The notes: generated from the letters alone by a model not told the origin. A DNA stretch of 17,586 bases from an uncultured Oscillospiraceae bacterium (GCA_900555545.1 USLQ01000004.1:1-17586); one strand, 5' to 3'; shown: positions 1 through 4,677, numbered from the stretch's first letter. Numbers and translations are program-made.

Positions 1-57
1 GCGAGTGAGATCAACGAGTTTTGCATCGCCGTGACAAAATACAGGTTTGGAGGATAA
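1..57 (+). CDS. 3' end of an unidentified upstream gene (partial)
   Basis: An open frame runs from the first base to a TAA at 55-57 and encodes 18 residues ending in KYRFGG. It stops one base before the next gene's ATG, and that gene's ribosome site (GGAGG, 49-53) lies inside its last codons, as is normal for tightly packed phage genes. Too little is visible to name a product. It could be the tail of a replication or accessory protein, but that is only position-based guessing. Confidence 0.5.
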   Translation, partial: ASEINEFCIAVTKYRFGG

Positions 58-58
58 C

Positions 59-553
59 ATGATCATGCAGGTAGGGATTTTTCCAGCGGCGGAGCATAAG
101 GGAGTCAAATTATATATTGAGCATGACATGACGGTGGATGACTGGATCAGAGATCACCACTACCTGCACTCTGTACCAGCTGGAGCAATAATCCGAATGT
201 GCTTTAAACAAAATGAGCGGGTGATCGGGTGCATGATGTGGGGCCGTCCCACCTCCCGCAAAATTGACCAGAAGAGCATCTTAGAGTTAACCCGGATGTG
301 TTTTGTGGACGAGACGGAGCGCTTTGTTGAGAGCAAGTGTCTTGCAATGGCGCGCAAATACATACGCAAGCATCATCCGGCGGTCAAAGGGTTGATTGCT
401 TATTCGAGCGCCGGGGCGGGACATGATGGCGTTATCTATCAAGCAGATAATTGGTACAAGCTGGGGGGATCTAAAGGTGGTAGTTGGGAAAGCCGCGCCG
501 GACGAACAAACAGGGACTTGTCTCAAAAATCAAGATGGACCAGGAGTCCGTAG
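59..553 (+). CDS. Mom-like DNA adenine hypermodification protein (GNAT-fold)
   Basis: 164 aa. In phage Mu, Mom converts adenine in DNA to N6-methylcarbamoyladenine, shielding phage DNA from host restriction. The pattern I recognise from Mom-like phage proteins is HYLHSVPAG (34-42), GRP (62-64), ELTR (76-79), a hydrophobic strand ending in SS (111-117), then GH-x-G-VIYQADNW (121-132) and a basic C-terminus rich in R and K. The ATG at 59 is chosen because GGAGG at 49-53 sits five bases upstream; an in-frame ATG at 65 is the alternative, and a TTG at 47 would overlap the ribosome site. The protein is shorter than Mu Mom, as in many Firmicute relatives. I see no homologue of Com, the zinc-finger translational activator of Mu mom, directly upstream. 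It could instead be a GNAT acetyltransferase with another substrate. The family call is from motif memory; activity is inferred. Confidence 0.62.
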   Translation: MIMQVGIFPAAEHKGVKLYIEHDMTVDDWIRDHHYLHSVPAGAIIRMCFKQNERVIGCMMWGRPTSRKIDQKSILELTRMCFVDETERFVESKCLAMARKYIRKHHPAVKGLIAYSSAGAGHDGVIYQADNWYKLGGSKGGSWESRAGRTNRDLSQKSRWTRSP

Positions 554-576
554 TAGTAAAACAGGAGGTTAACACT

Positions 577-666
577 ATGGGATTAACGCCAACGGTAGTG
601 ATATTTACCATAGGGATGGTAATACTGGCCGCAATGCTGGCGGCGAATGGAGGGGATGAGAAGTGA
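577..666 (+). CDS. 29-aa single-span membrane peptide
   Basis: A short gene with a strong ribosome site (AGGAGG, 562-567) nine bases before ATG 577. Almost the whole product is one hydrophobic helix (residues 4-22), followed by a charged GGDEK tail. The stop overlaps the GTG start of the next gene (GTGA, 663-666), so the two are probably translationally coupled. A longer in-frame reading from 484 would overlap the Mom-like gene and lacks a ribosome site there, so it is not used. The function is unknown; small membrane peptides like this are common in phage accessory runs. Confidence 0.6.
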   Translation: MGLTPTVVIFTIGMVILAAMLAANGGDEK

Positions 667-887
667 CAGAGAAAGAGCTAAGCGAACTGATTGACGTATC
701 GAAAACGATTGATTTCCTGGAAATGGTTATTGCAAATATCGAAGCGCATAAAACAATAAGCATTCGCGTTCCATTTGGTGAGAAGAATATACCGTTAATA
801 CTTAGAGACGCGTTTAAAGAATGGGTATGTGGTCAACTGAAAAAATATCAGGAGATTTTTAATCAAACGGAGGTAAAAAAGCCATGA
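663..887 (+). CDS. Hypothetical phage protein, 74 aa
   Basis: Starts at GTG 663, overlapping the previous stop, with GGAGGGG at 649-655 as ribosome site. It ends in an ATGA overlap with the next gene (884-887). The product is charged and mostly helical in appearance: an N-terminal helical stretch (1-28), a short middle containing IRVPFGEKNIPL, and a C-terminal amphipathic helix (47-66) with KEWVCGQLKKYQ. No signal peptide, membrane span or catalytic motif is visible. I do not recognise the family; its place in an overlapping run with the Lar-like gene suggests an early accessory role. Confidence 0.7.
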   Translation: MTEKELSELIDVSKTIDFLEMVIANIEAHKTISIRVPFGEKNIPLILRDAFKEWVCGQLKKYQEIFNQTEVKKP

Positions 888-1273
888 CAGACCTTGAACG
901 ACGTGCGCTGCTGGGAGACCGTGAGGCGCAGAAGGAGTGCACAGAGAAGGGAATCGTGTTGCCGTGCCCGTTTTGCGGATCGGAAGCAAAAATAATAAAT
1001 CTAATTGGTGCTCATTTTGTTTACTGTGAGGAGTGCAGCGCAAGTAAGAGGTTGTCCAATAGCGAGAGGCGTGCGGTTGAATCATGGAACACCCGCGCAG
1101 CTCAGCCGGTTGGACGGTGCGGGACATGCGCTTTACAACCGGTATGCTACCTGCACCTGCAACATTATGAGGATTTTGATGATAATGCGTTTTGCAGTGC
1201 CTATGAGCCAAAGGAGGCGGAAAGGAAAGAGAAGCAGGATGGAGAAGTGCTACAACCGGGAATGTACGTTTAA
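884..1273 (+). CDS. Lar-like restriction-alleviation / zinc-ribbon protein
   Basis: 129 aa. Residues 27-72 carry the Lar-family layout: CPFCGSEA, a beta stretch, YCEECSA, then a spacer and AVESWNTRA. Named members (Lar of the Rac prophage) relieve type I restriction, but most phage homologues are only predicted. A second cysteine group follows (CGTC, then VC and FCSAYEPK, about residues 109-112), so the chain probably holds two small metal-binding units. The gene overlaps the previous one by four bases (ATGA) and has GGAGG at 870-874 upstream. Together with the Mom-like gene it may form an anti-restriction group. The metal-ribbon call is firm; the anti-restriction role is inferred from family naming. 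Confidence 0.7.
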   Translation: MTDLERRALLGDREAQKECTEKGIVLPCPFCGSEAKIINLIGAHFVYCEECSASKRLSNSERRAVESWNTRAAQPVGRCGTCALQPVCYLHLQHYEDFDDNAFCSAYEPKEAERKEKQDGEVLQPGMYV

Positions 1274-1400
1274 CCGTGCGGAGAATCACATTTGTGAATG
1301 CCCGTGCGCTGGATTTTGCGGGGGATTTGTTTCCAAATTGGAAACAGTTACACTCCGCGCGAGTAACAAAACAAAGGAGAGCGATAATTGTGGACAATGA
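1239..1400 (+). CDS. Cysteine-rich 53-aa phage protein
   Basis: Starts at ATG 1239 inside the end of the Lar-like gene and ends 11 bases into the next gene. The N-terminal half has seven cysteines in a short span (KCYNREC, then CECPCAGFC), a pattern that looks like a small metal-binding or disulfide knuckle. The tail is polar and unremarkable. The ribosome site is weak (AAGGAAAGAGAAG region, 1222-1234), so expression may rely on coupling to the upstream gene. Overlap with real genes on both sides makes a chance frame possible, but the dense conserved-looking cysteines argue for a gene. Confidence 0.5.
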   Translation: MEKCYNRECTFNRAENHICECPCAGFCGGFVSKLETVTLRASNKTKESDNCGQ

Positions 1401-1713
1401 AGTGATGTATATTTGCGATAGGAAAAAATGCGAGGTTTGCCATGAGTATTGTGGGTACACAAGCGATATTCGACATGCTGAAAATTTCAAGCAAACATCT
1501 CCCGGTGTATTTGAAGAAAACAAAACCAGCCTATACGTGTTTAAATCTCAGATGCATATAAGAGAGAAGGACCTGAAGCATATACGAGAAAGCATCATTA
1601 AGCAAATAGAGGACGGGGTTGTGGTATTGCCGCCATGGATGGATGTGGTGTATATACCGAAAAATTCTGCTGTTAAATTCGAATCAGAAGATGATGCGAA
1701 AAAGGGGGAGTAA
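1390..1713 (+). CDS. Hypothetical phage protein with N-terminal cysteine cluster
   Basis: 107 aa from GTG 1390, with AAGGAG at 1374-1379 ten bases upstream. The frame is open further up, but the upstream part overlaps the previous gene and has no ribosome site. An ATG at 1405 is a possible alternative. Residues 8-20 form C-x4-C-x2-C-x3-C followed by TSDIRHAENF, a zinc-knuckle-like opening often found in small phage proteins of this kind. The C-terminal half alternates helix and strand, with a PPWMDVVYIP segment. I recognise the general type, not a function. Confidence 0.65.
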   Translation: MDNEVMYICDRKKCEVCHEYCGYTSDIRHAENFKQTSPGVFEENKTSLYVFKSQMHIREKDLKHIRESIIKQIEDGVVVLPPWMDVVYIPKNSAVKFESEDDAKKGE

Positions 1714-1715
1714 TC

Positions 1716-2015
1716 ATGGAACGTAAAGAAATATTGGAGCGGGCAATCCATACATACGGCCAGCATGCGCAAGTGGATATGTGCCTGGAGGAGATGGCGG
1801 AACTGGCCAAGGCGCTGCTCAAGATGCGACGATCAGGCGGGGACATTGCGGATAAGCTCGACAATATCCGGGAGGAGATCGCCGATGTACAGATCATGAT
1901 CGATCAGATGCGGATGATCTATGGCGATGAGGCTGTGGAAAGAGTGGAGCGGGATAAACTCACGCGGCTGGAAAACCGGATTGCCTCTGAGGTGGATGGA
2001 CATGAAAAAACGTGA
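1716..2015 (+). CDS. MazG-like nucleotide pyrophosphohydrolase
   Basis: 99 aa, all-alpha. The two acidic helices that bind metal in the MazG/dUTPase-like superfamily are present: EEMAEL at 25-30 and EEIADV at 53-58, with the usual helix between. Such enzymes hydrolyse NTPs or dNTPs to monophosphates and in phages are thought to adjust nucleotide pools or alarmone levels. The length fits single-domain phage members. The ATG follows the previous stop by two bases; the ribosome site AAAGGGGGAG lies at 1701-1710, inside the preceding gene. The superfamily call is good; the substrate is unknown. Confidence 0.75.
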   Translation: MERKEILERAIHTYGQHAQVDMCLEEMAELAKALLKMRRSGGDIADKLDNIREEIADVQIMIDQMRMIYGDEAVERVERDKLTRLENRIASEVDGHEKT

Positions 2016-2361
2016 CACGGAGAACGCAGGCTGGTTTGCGGAGTTTGAGGCCAGATGTAAAGCGCATGGCATCAAAATTATCAAGTTGTTCGAACAGGCG
2101 GGTGTTAAATATGCGCAGATATACAATTACAGATCAGGGACAATACCTACAGCAAAAACGCGCGTTAAATTAGAGGCAGCATATGCCGAGATCAGCCCGC
2201 CACAGGTTACAGCGCCGGAGCCCGATGAAAAAGTGGAAAAACCAAAACGTCGGAGATATCTGTGCGAGGGGGACAAAACCTGTTGTCCATATCTCAGGAT
2301 TGTGGAGGGTAAGCTCGGGTATTGCCCGCTCCCGTATTGTATTTGGGGGAATCAAAATTGA
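2002..2361 (+). CDS. Putative helix-turn-helix protein with C-terminal cysteine cluster
   Basis: 119 aa from ATG 2002, with GAGGTGG at 1989-1995 as ribosome site; an ATG at 1996 lies too close to it. The start overlaps the end of the MazG-like gene by 14 bases. Residues 8-65 look like a degenerate XRE-type fold: a helix, GIKIIKLFEQAGV, then YAQIYNYRSGTIPTAKT, which fits helix 2-turn-helix 3 of a small repressor. A proline- and charge-rich linker leads to a C-terminal group of five cysteines (CEG...CC...YC..PYC). It could be a DNA-binding regulator with a metal-binding tail. No target site is apparent. Confidence 0.55.
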   Translation: MKKRDTENAGWFAEFEARCKAHGIKIIKLFEQAGVKYAQIYNYRSGTIPTAKTRVKLEAAYAEISPPQVTAPEPDEKVEKPKRRRYLCEGDKTCCPYLRIVEGKLGYCPLPYCIWGNQN

Positions 2362-2597
2362 AGTGCAATCATTGCGTATTTAAGCAGGTTGTGGATCACG
2401 GAACCTGTAAAACGTGTCCCTATCAGCCGACTATACAGGATAGGGGACAAAAGCCTCCAAGGGGAATAATGTCACGGAAAGATCACGATGGACTGCGCAT
2501 ACGTGAGATAACCGACGCCATGGTTAGATTTATACAGGAAAGACTTCCAATCCCGATTGATTGGCTTGAGGAGTACAACGATCTTATCAGCAGATAA
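2358..2597 (+). CDS. Small zinc-ribbon-like phage protein
   Basis: 79 aa from TTG 2358. The start overlaps the previous stop (TTGA), and GGGGG at 2345-2349 provides the ribosome site eight bases upstream. The N-terminus has CNHC-x9-C-x2-C, a textbook four-cysteine metal ribbon, followed by a basic stretch and a C-terminal helix-rich part ending at residue 79. The frame stays open upstream to an ATG around 2322, but that portion overlaps the preceding gene and lacks a ribosome site. The function is unknown; it is one of several metal-knuckle proteins in a row here. Confidence 0.6.
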   Translation: MKCNHCVFKQVVDHGTCKTCPYQPTIQDRGQKPPRGIMSRKDHDGLRIREITDAMVRFIQERLPIPIDWLEEYNDLISR

Positions 2598-2608
2598 AGG
2601 AGATAAGT

Positions 2609-3037
2609 ATGACGGCAAAAGAATTTTTGAACCAATATCTTGACGCAGACCGGGCGCTGGACTGTAAATTAGAGCAGCTTGCCCGGCTGCGTGCTAAAGC
2701 GGCCAAAGTCACAGCCATCATCGGCGGAGAGCGGGTGCAGGGTGGGATCGATGGCAGCAGATTGGAGGCCATTGTGGAGCGGATCACAGAATTGGAGCGG
2801 GAGATTGATCAAGATATTGATCAACTTAAAGCAAAGCAATCAGAAGTGGAAGCGATGATCCTACGGCTTAATTCTGCGCGAGAAATGGATATATTAACCA
2901 ACAAATATATTTTTGGAGTAACTTGGGATGATATCGCGCTATTCGCGGGGTGTACCAAGCGACAAATATTCCGGATCCACGGAAATGCCCTAAAAAAAAT
3001 AGAAAAATTTTTGAAAATGTCACCAAAAGGGGAGTAA
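2609..3037 (+). CDS. DUF1492/ArpU-type late transcription regulator (sigma-70 region 4-like)
   Basis: 142 aa. The first 90 residues are a long charged, coiled-coil-like segment with an internal GGERVQGGIDGSRLE loop. Residues 93-132 form the DNA-binding part: ILTNKYIFGVTWDDIA, then a GCTKRQIFRIHGNAL recognition helix, which resembles sigma-70 region 4 and the DUF1492/ArpU phage families. These proteins sit at the boundary before the packaging genes and are thought to switch on late transcription. AAAGGAGAT (2596-2604) is the ribosome site. Phased TGTCAC repeats begin inside its last codons and continue into a candidate promoter, as would be expected if it acts on its own flank. The family call is good; the target site is inferred. 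Confidence 0.75.
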   Translation: MTAKEFLNQYLDADRALDCKLEQLARLRAKAAKVTAIIGGERVQGGIDGSRLEAIVERITELEREIDQDIDQLKAKQSEVEAMILRLNSAREMDILTNKYIFGVTWDDIALFAGCTKRQIFRIHGNALKKIEKFLKMSPKGE

Positions 3038-3090
3038 TGTCACCAAAAGGTCACTTGATGTCACTGCGAAAATATGATATTGTTATACTT
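3016..3090 (+). promoter_or_regulatory. Candidate late promoter with three phased TGTCAC repeats
   Basis: Two identical 15-base copies of AATGTCACCAAAAGG lie at 3016-3030 and 3036-3050, exactly 20 bases apart. A third TGTCAC is at 3059-3064, 21 bases further. The -10 is an extended consensus, TG-T-TATACT, at 3081-3089, 19 bases after the last repeat. There is no good -35 hexamer, which fits an activator- or alternative-factor-dependent promoter. The repeats start within the end of the DUF1492-type regulator gene, the natural candidate to bind them. Confidence 0.55.
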
Positions 3091-3105
3091 GGAAATAATA
3101 TAAAA

Positions 3106-3140
3106 CAAACCCGCCCGAGCATAATGCCCGAGCGGGTTTT
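3106..3140 (-). terminator. Terminator of the leftward cassette, possibly bidirectional
   Basis: The arms AAACCCGC (3107-3114) and GCGGGTTT (3132-3139) form an eight-base-pair stem around a GC-rich loop. Read leftward, the hairpin is followed by a T-rich stretch (GTTTTATATTATTT). It lies eight bases beyond the stop of the ribbon-helix-helix gene, so it most likely ends that transcript. Read rightward there are only four Ts, so it is weaker in that direction, where it would lie just downstream of the candidate late promoter. Confidence 0.6.
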
Positions 3141-3147
3141 GCATTGG

Positions 3148-3327
3148 CTATTCCCTGTTTTGATCGATATAATCGGCAATAAACTGATTGATGACCGCAT
3201 ACATGGAGGTTCCGTTCTTTTCGACAGCGGCGCGGAATTGCTCATATTTCTCTGGATTTACCCATACGCGCAACTGCTTTTGTTTATCAAGGTATTTCCT
3301 CTGGGAGTTGTATTTTTCCTCACCCAT
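3148..3327 (-). CDS. Ribbon-helix-helix (Arc/MetJ-type) DNA-binding protein, 59 aa
   Basis: A leftward gene with a full ribosome site (AGGAGGT, read leftward from 3343 to 3337) nine bases before its ATG. After a basic N-terminus (residues 5-18), residues 19-24 (LRVWVN) form the DNA-contacting beta strand. Helix A follows (PEKYEQFRAAVEKNG), then TSMYAVINQFIADYIDQ as helix B. This is the standard fold and length of Arc-type repressors, which bind DNA as dimers of dimers. Its start lies inside the end of the 57-aa membrane gene, so it is the last gene of that leftward operon. An 18-base palindrome in the operon's promoter is the likely target. The fold call is strong; autoregulation is inferred. 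Confidence 0.8.
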   Translation of the reverse strand: MGEEKYNSQRKYLDKQKQLRVWVNPEKYEQFRAAVEKNGTSMYAVINQFIADYIDQNRE

Positions 3328-3493
3328 TTTTTCGATACCTCCTGACCATTTGGATTGATCGATATACGACGTCTATCAAAAGAGCACAGGCGCACAGGAT
3401 AGCAAACACTTTAGACGGGATAGGCCAGTCGGATGTTACTCCAATGACCAGAGATAAACAAGTGCACATAACAAGGATTTCACTATGGTTCAT
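3320..3493 (-). CDS. 57-aa membrane protein of the leftward cassette
   Basis: Starts at ATG 3493 read leftward, with AGGAG at 3510-3506 about twelve bases upstream. The product has two hydrophobic segments (about residues 6-19 and 33-45) split by a short polar loop SDWPIPSK, and ends with a strongly basic tail (RSIQMVRRYRKNG), which predicts a cytoplasmic C-terminus. The stop lies within the next gene, giving an eight-base overlap with the ribbon-helix-helix start. I do not recognise the family. Holin-like, toxin or simple membrane-accessory roles are all possible. Confidence 0.65.
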   Translation of the reverse strand: MNHSEILVMCTCLSLVIGVTSDWPIPSKVFAILCACALLIDVVYRSIQMVRRYRKNG

Positions 3494-3522
3494 TTGATTT
3501 TTCCACTCCTTTTTGGTATAAT
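3494..3522 (+). promoter_or_regulatory. Candidate rightward (antisense) sigma-A promoter
   Basis: TTGATT (3494-3499) and a perfect TATAAT (3517-3522) are separated by 17 bases. Transcription would begin near 3529 and run rightward, antisense to the 33-aa gene. The elements overlap the translation start region of the leftward 57-aa gene. The -35 matches four of six positions and the area is AT-rich, so a chance match is possible. Confidence 0.4.
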
Positions 3523-3537
3523 ATAATCCCGATAGGG

Positions 3538-3560
3538 GGCGGGAGCTTTTTGCTCCCGCC
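3538..3560. repeat. Perfect 9-bp stem hairpin, GGCGGGAGC / GCTCCCGCC
   Basis: The two arms pair perfectly around a five-base T loop. Neither direction has a U-run after the stem, so it is not a classical terminator. On the leftward transcript it sits between the 33-aa and 57-aa genes, where it could act as a weak attenuator or protect the upstream message. On a rightward transcript from the 3494-3522 promoter it would lie about nine bases from the 5' end, as a stabilising cap. Confidence 0.7.
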
Positions 3561-3568
3561 GGTCGGAT

Positions 3569-3670
3569 TTACGATTTGATCGCGGTTATCAAGGTGGCGA
3601 GGGCAATCACCGCTTGAATGACCAGTGAAGCGATTTTGTAGTAATCCGGCCTTTTTTGTTTCCTGCTCAA
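3569..3670 (-). CDS. 33-aa hydrophobic peptide (possible type I toxin or holin-like)
   Basis: Starts at TTG 3670 read leftward behind an excellent ribosome site (AAAGGAGGTGAG, 3687-3676). The N-terminus is very basic (RKQKR), followed by PDYYK and one hydrophobic helix (residues 12-30) ending in AIKS. It is the first gene after a perfect-consensus leftward promoter, with a leader of only about 20 bases. Strong promoter, strong ribosome site, tiny size and a single span with basic flank fit type I toxins and holin-like peptides. The TTG start is the only plausible one. The coding call rests on the signals and composition; I do not recognise the sequence. Confidence 0.6.
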   Translation of the reverse strand: MSRKQKRPDYYKIASLVIQAVIALATLITAIKS

Positions 3671-3697
3671 CTTTCTCACCTCCTTTACTGTGATTAT

Positions 3698-3726
3698 ATT
3701 ATATCATATAGAGCACTATATGTCAA
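3698..3726 (-). promoter_or_regulatory. Perfect sigma-A promoter for the leftward cassette
   Basis: Read leftward, TTGACA (3726-3721) and TATAAT (3703-3698) are exact consensus hexamers with the optimal 17-base spacer. Transcription should start near 3691, about 20 bases before the TTG start of the 33-aa gene. A promoter this strong pointing against the late operon suggests expression in the lysogen or early phase, held down by a repressor. Confidence 0.85.
3705..3722. promoter_or_regulatory. Operator-like palindrome inside the leftward promoter
   Basis: CATATAG and CTATATG form perfect seven-base arms around AGCA. The palindrome fills the spacer between the -35 and -10, so anything bound there would block RNA polymerase. 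The ribbon-helix-helix protein encoded last in the same operon is the obvious candidate ligand. A second short inverted repeat, GGGGA-TT-TCCCC, lies just upstream at 3727-3738. Confidence 0.5.
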
Positions 3727-3761
3727 GGGGATTTCCCCAATAAATTAAAAATATTTTCATC

Positions 3762-3788
3762 AAGCGTCGTATTTTACGGCGCTTTTTT
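3762..3788 (+). terminator. Rightward intrinsic terminator before the HNH gene
   Basis: AAGCGTCGT (3762-3770) pairs with ACGGCGCTT (3776-3784) with one G-T wobble, and a run of six Ts (3783-3788) follows. It points rightward. It therefore ends either transcription coming from the regulator side or a local antisense RNA. No promoter is visible between it and the HNH gene. Confidence 0.75.
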
Positions 3789-3817
3789 AATATCAAAATG
3801 CAGGAAAAGGGAAAGAA

Positions 3818-4129
3818 ATGAAAGAGTTTGCAGAGTGGTTTTACAAATCCCGAGCGTGGCGCAGGGTACGCAAGGCGTATATAGACTTGCGCAAGTCTAT
3901 TGATGGCGGTCTATGTGAGAGGTGTAGGACAGTGTTAGGATATATCGTACATCACAAAATACCATTAACACCACAAAATATCCATGATCCAGAGATCACG
4001 CTCGGCTTTGATAATCTTGAGTTTGTGTGCAAAAACTGCCACGAGTTGATCCACGGTTTTTGTGGACAGGAAACGCATAAAAGACGCTGTTGTTTCGATG
4101 AGAATGGAAATGTTATCCCCAAAGATTGA
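3818..4129 (+). CDS. HNH endonuclease
   Basis: 103 aa. The structural zinc site is CERC (33-36) and CKNC (71-74). The catalytic part is VHHKIPL (44-50), DNLEF with the central Asn at 66, and the final His at 75 in CKNCHELIHG. Small HNH proteins placed directly before the terminase genes are needed for genome packaging in several HK97-type cos phages, where they nick DNA with the terminase at the cos site. AAAAGGGAAAG upstream gives a modest ribosome site for ATG 3818. The gene opens the packaging operon and is followed by the candidate terminase site. Confidence 0.9.
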   Translation: MKEFAEWFYKSRAWRRVRKAYIDLRKSIDGGLCERCRTVLGYIVHHKIPLTPQNIHDPEITLGFDNLEFVCKNCHELIHGFCGQETHKRRCCFDENGNVIPKD

Positions 4130-4147
4130 GCGCGCCATTGCATATAT

Positions 4148-4235
4148 CCCCCCCTAAAAAATTTTGTGAACGCGCCGTATTTGACCGGTGGGCACAGGAG
4201 CATTTTACTGCGAGAAAATTTTTTGAAAAGGGGGG
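4148..4235. other. Inverted-repeat region between HNH and terminase, candidate cos/terminase site
   Basis: CCCCCCC-T-AAAAAATTTT (4148-4165) is mirrored by AAAATTTTTT-GAAAA-GGGGGG (4215-4235). The A6T4 and A4T6 blocks are exact reverse complements, and the C and G runs match with a four-base offset. The arms are about 50 bases apart, flanking a GC-richer core (CGCGCCG, ACCGGT). In HNH-linked cos phages the cleavage site lies in this interval. Apart from a five-codon frame there is no gene in 4130-4302. The cut point cannot be read from the sequence. Confidence 0.4.
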
Positions 4236-4302
4236 AAAAGGAGAAAAAAGATGATGGATACAAGCTAAAAACCGACATCACCGAGGAAAGGGGGCACAAA
4301 TC

Positions 4303-4677
4303 TTGAGCACTGTACAAATGGATCCACTGGCAAAAAAACATCTGCTGAAAATTAGACGGCAGATGAAAAAGATCGGGACATATAAGCCGGAGTACGAATC
4401 GGCCATGAGAATATTGGCCGAGGCGCTGCGGGATTATGACTGTGCCAAAGAACAGTTTGAGGAGGGTGGCGGGGTGTATATGGTGGAGTACACCAATAAG
4501 GCCGGAGCCACAAACTATGTTAAAAACCCGCTGTACGTCGTCATGGATGACCTGCGGAAAAACATCATCACATATTGCCGCGAGCTCGGGCTCACGCCGA
4601 CCGGGTTTAAAAAGATCGGCGGATCGGATGAACCGGAGAACGATGAACTGATGCATTTTATCAGGGGTGAAAAATGA
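4303..4677 (+). CDS. Terminase small subunit, P27 family
   Basis: 124 aa. The small subunit recognises the packaging site and loads the large subunit. The C-terminal half carries the P27 signature as I know it: KNPLYVVMDDLRKNIITY followed by CRELGLTPTGFKKIG (about residues 72-108). The N-terminus is a helical, basic segment (LAKKHLLKIRRQMKKIG). TTG 4303 is chosen because GGAAAGGGGG at 4285-4294 lies eight bases upstream; the ATG at 4318 would be too far from it. It overlaps the large-subunit start by four bases (ATGA). Confidence 0.88.
   Translation: MSTVQMDPLAKKHLLKIRRQMKKIGTYKPEYESAMRILAEALRDYDCAKEQFEEGGGVYMVEYTNKAGATNYVKNPLYVVMDDLRKNIITYCRELGLTPTGFKKIGGSDEPENDELMHFIRGEK

Larger units (their letters stand above)
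3529..3788 (+). ncRNA. Hypothetical antisense RNA over the 33-aa peptide gene
   Basis: This is a proposed transcript, not a recognised RNA family. Its start is set by the candidate promoter at 3494-3522 and its end by the intrinsic terminator at 3762-3788, giving about 260 bases. It would cover the entire leftward 33-aa gene, its ribosome site and its promoter. It would begin with a stable hairpin (3538-3560). The arrangement resembles type I antitoxins such as RatA, transcribed opposite a small hydrophobic toxin gene. Nothing here proves it is transcribed. Confidence 0.28.

Noticed and set aside
1329..1345. Palindrome GTTTCCAA-A-TTGGAAAC
   Set aside because: It is inside a coding frame with no promoter or spacing context; an eight-base inverted repeat of this kind can occur by chance in a window this size.
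795..1523. Leftward open frame of 242 codons
   Set aside because: It is opposite several overlapping plus-strand genes with ribosome sites; its composition has no recognisable domain and no upstream signals.
2950..3345. Rightward open frame of 131 codons
   Set aside because: It overlaps the end of the regulator gene, the repeats and a terminator, and is the shadow of the leftward ribbon-helix-helix gene, which has the better signals and fold.
4252..4269. Tiny open frame ATGATGGATACAAGCTAA
   Set aside because: Five codons after a purine-rich stretch; too short to support and more likely part of the packaging-site gap.
3952..4656. Leftward open frame of 234 codons
   Set aside because: It covers the HNH and small terminase genes in antisense; those have clear motifs, and this frame has none.
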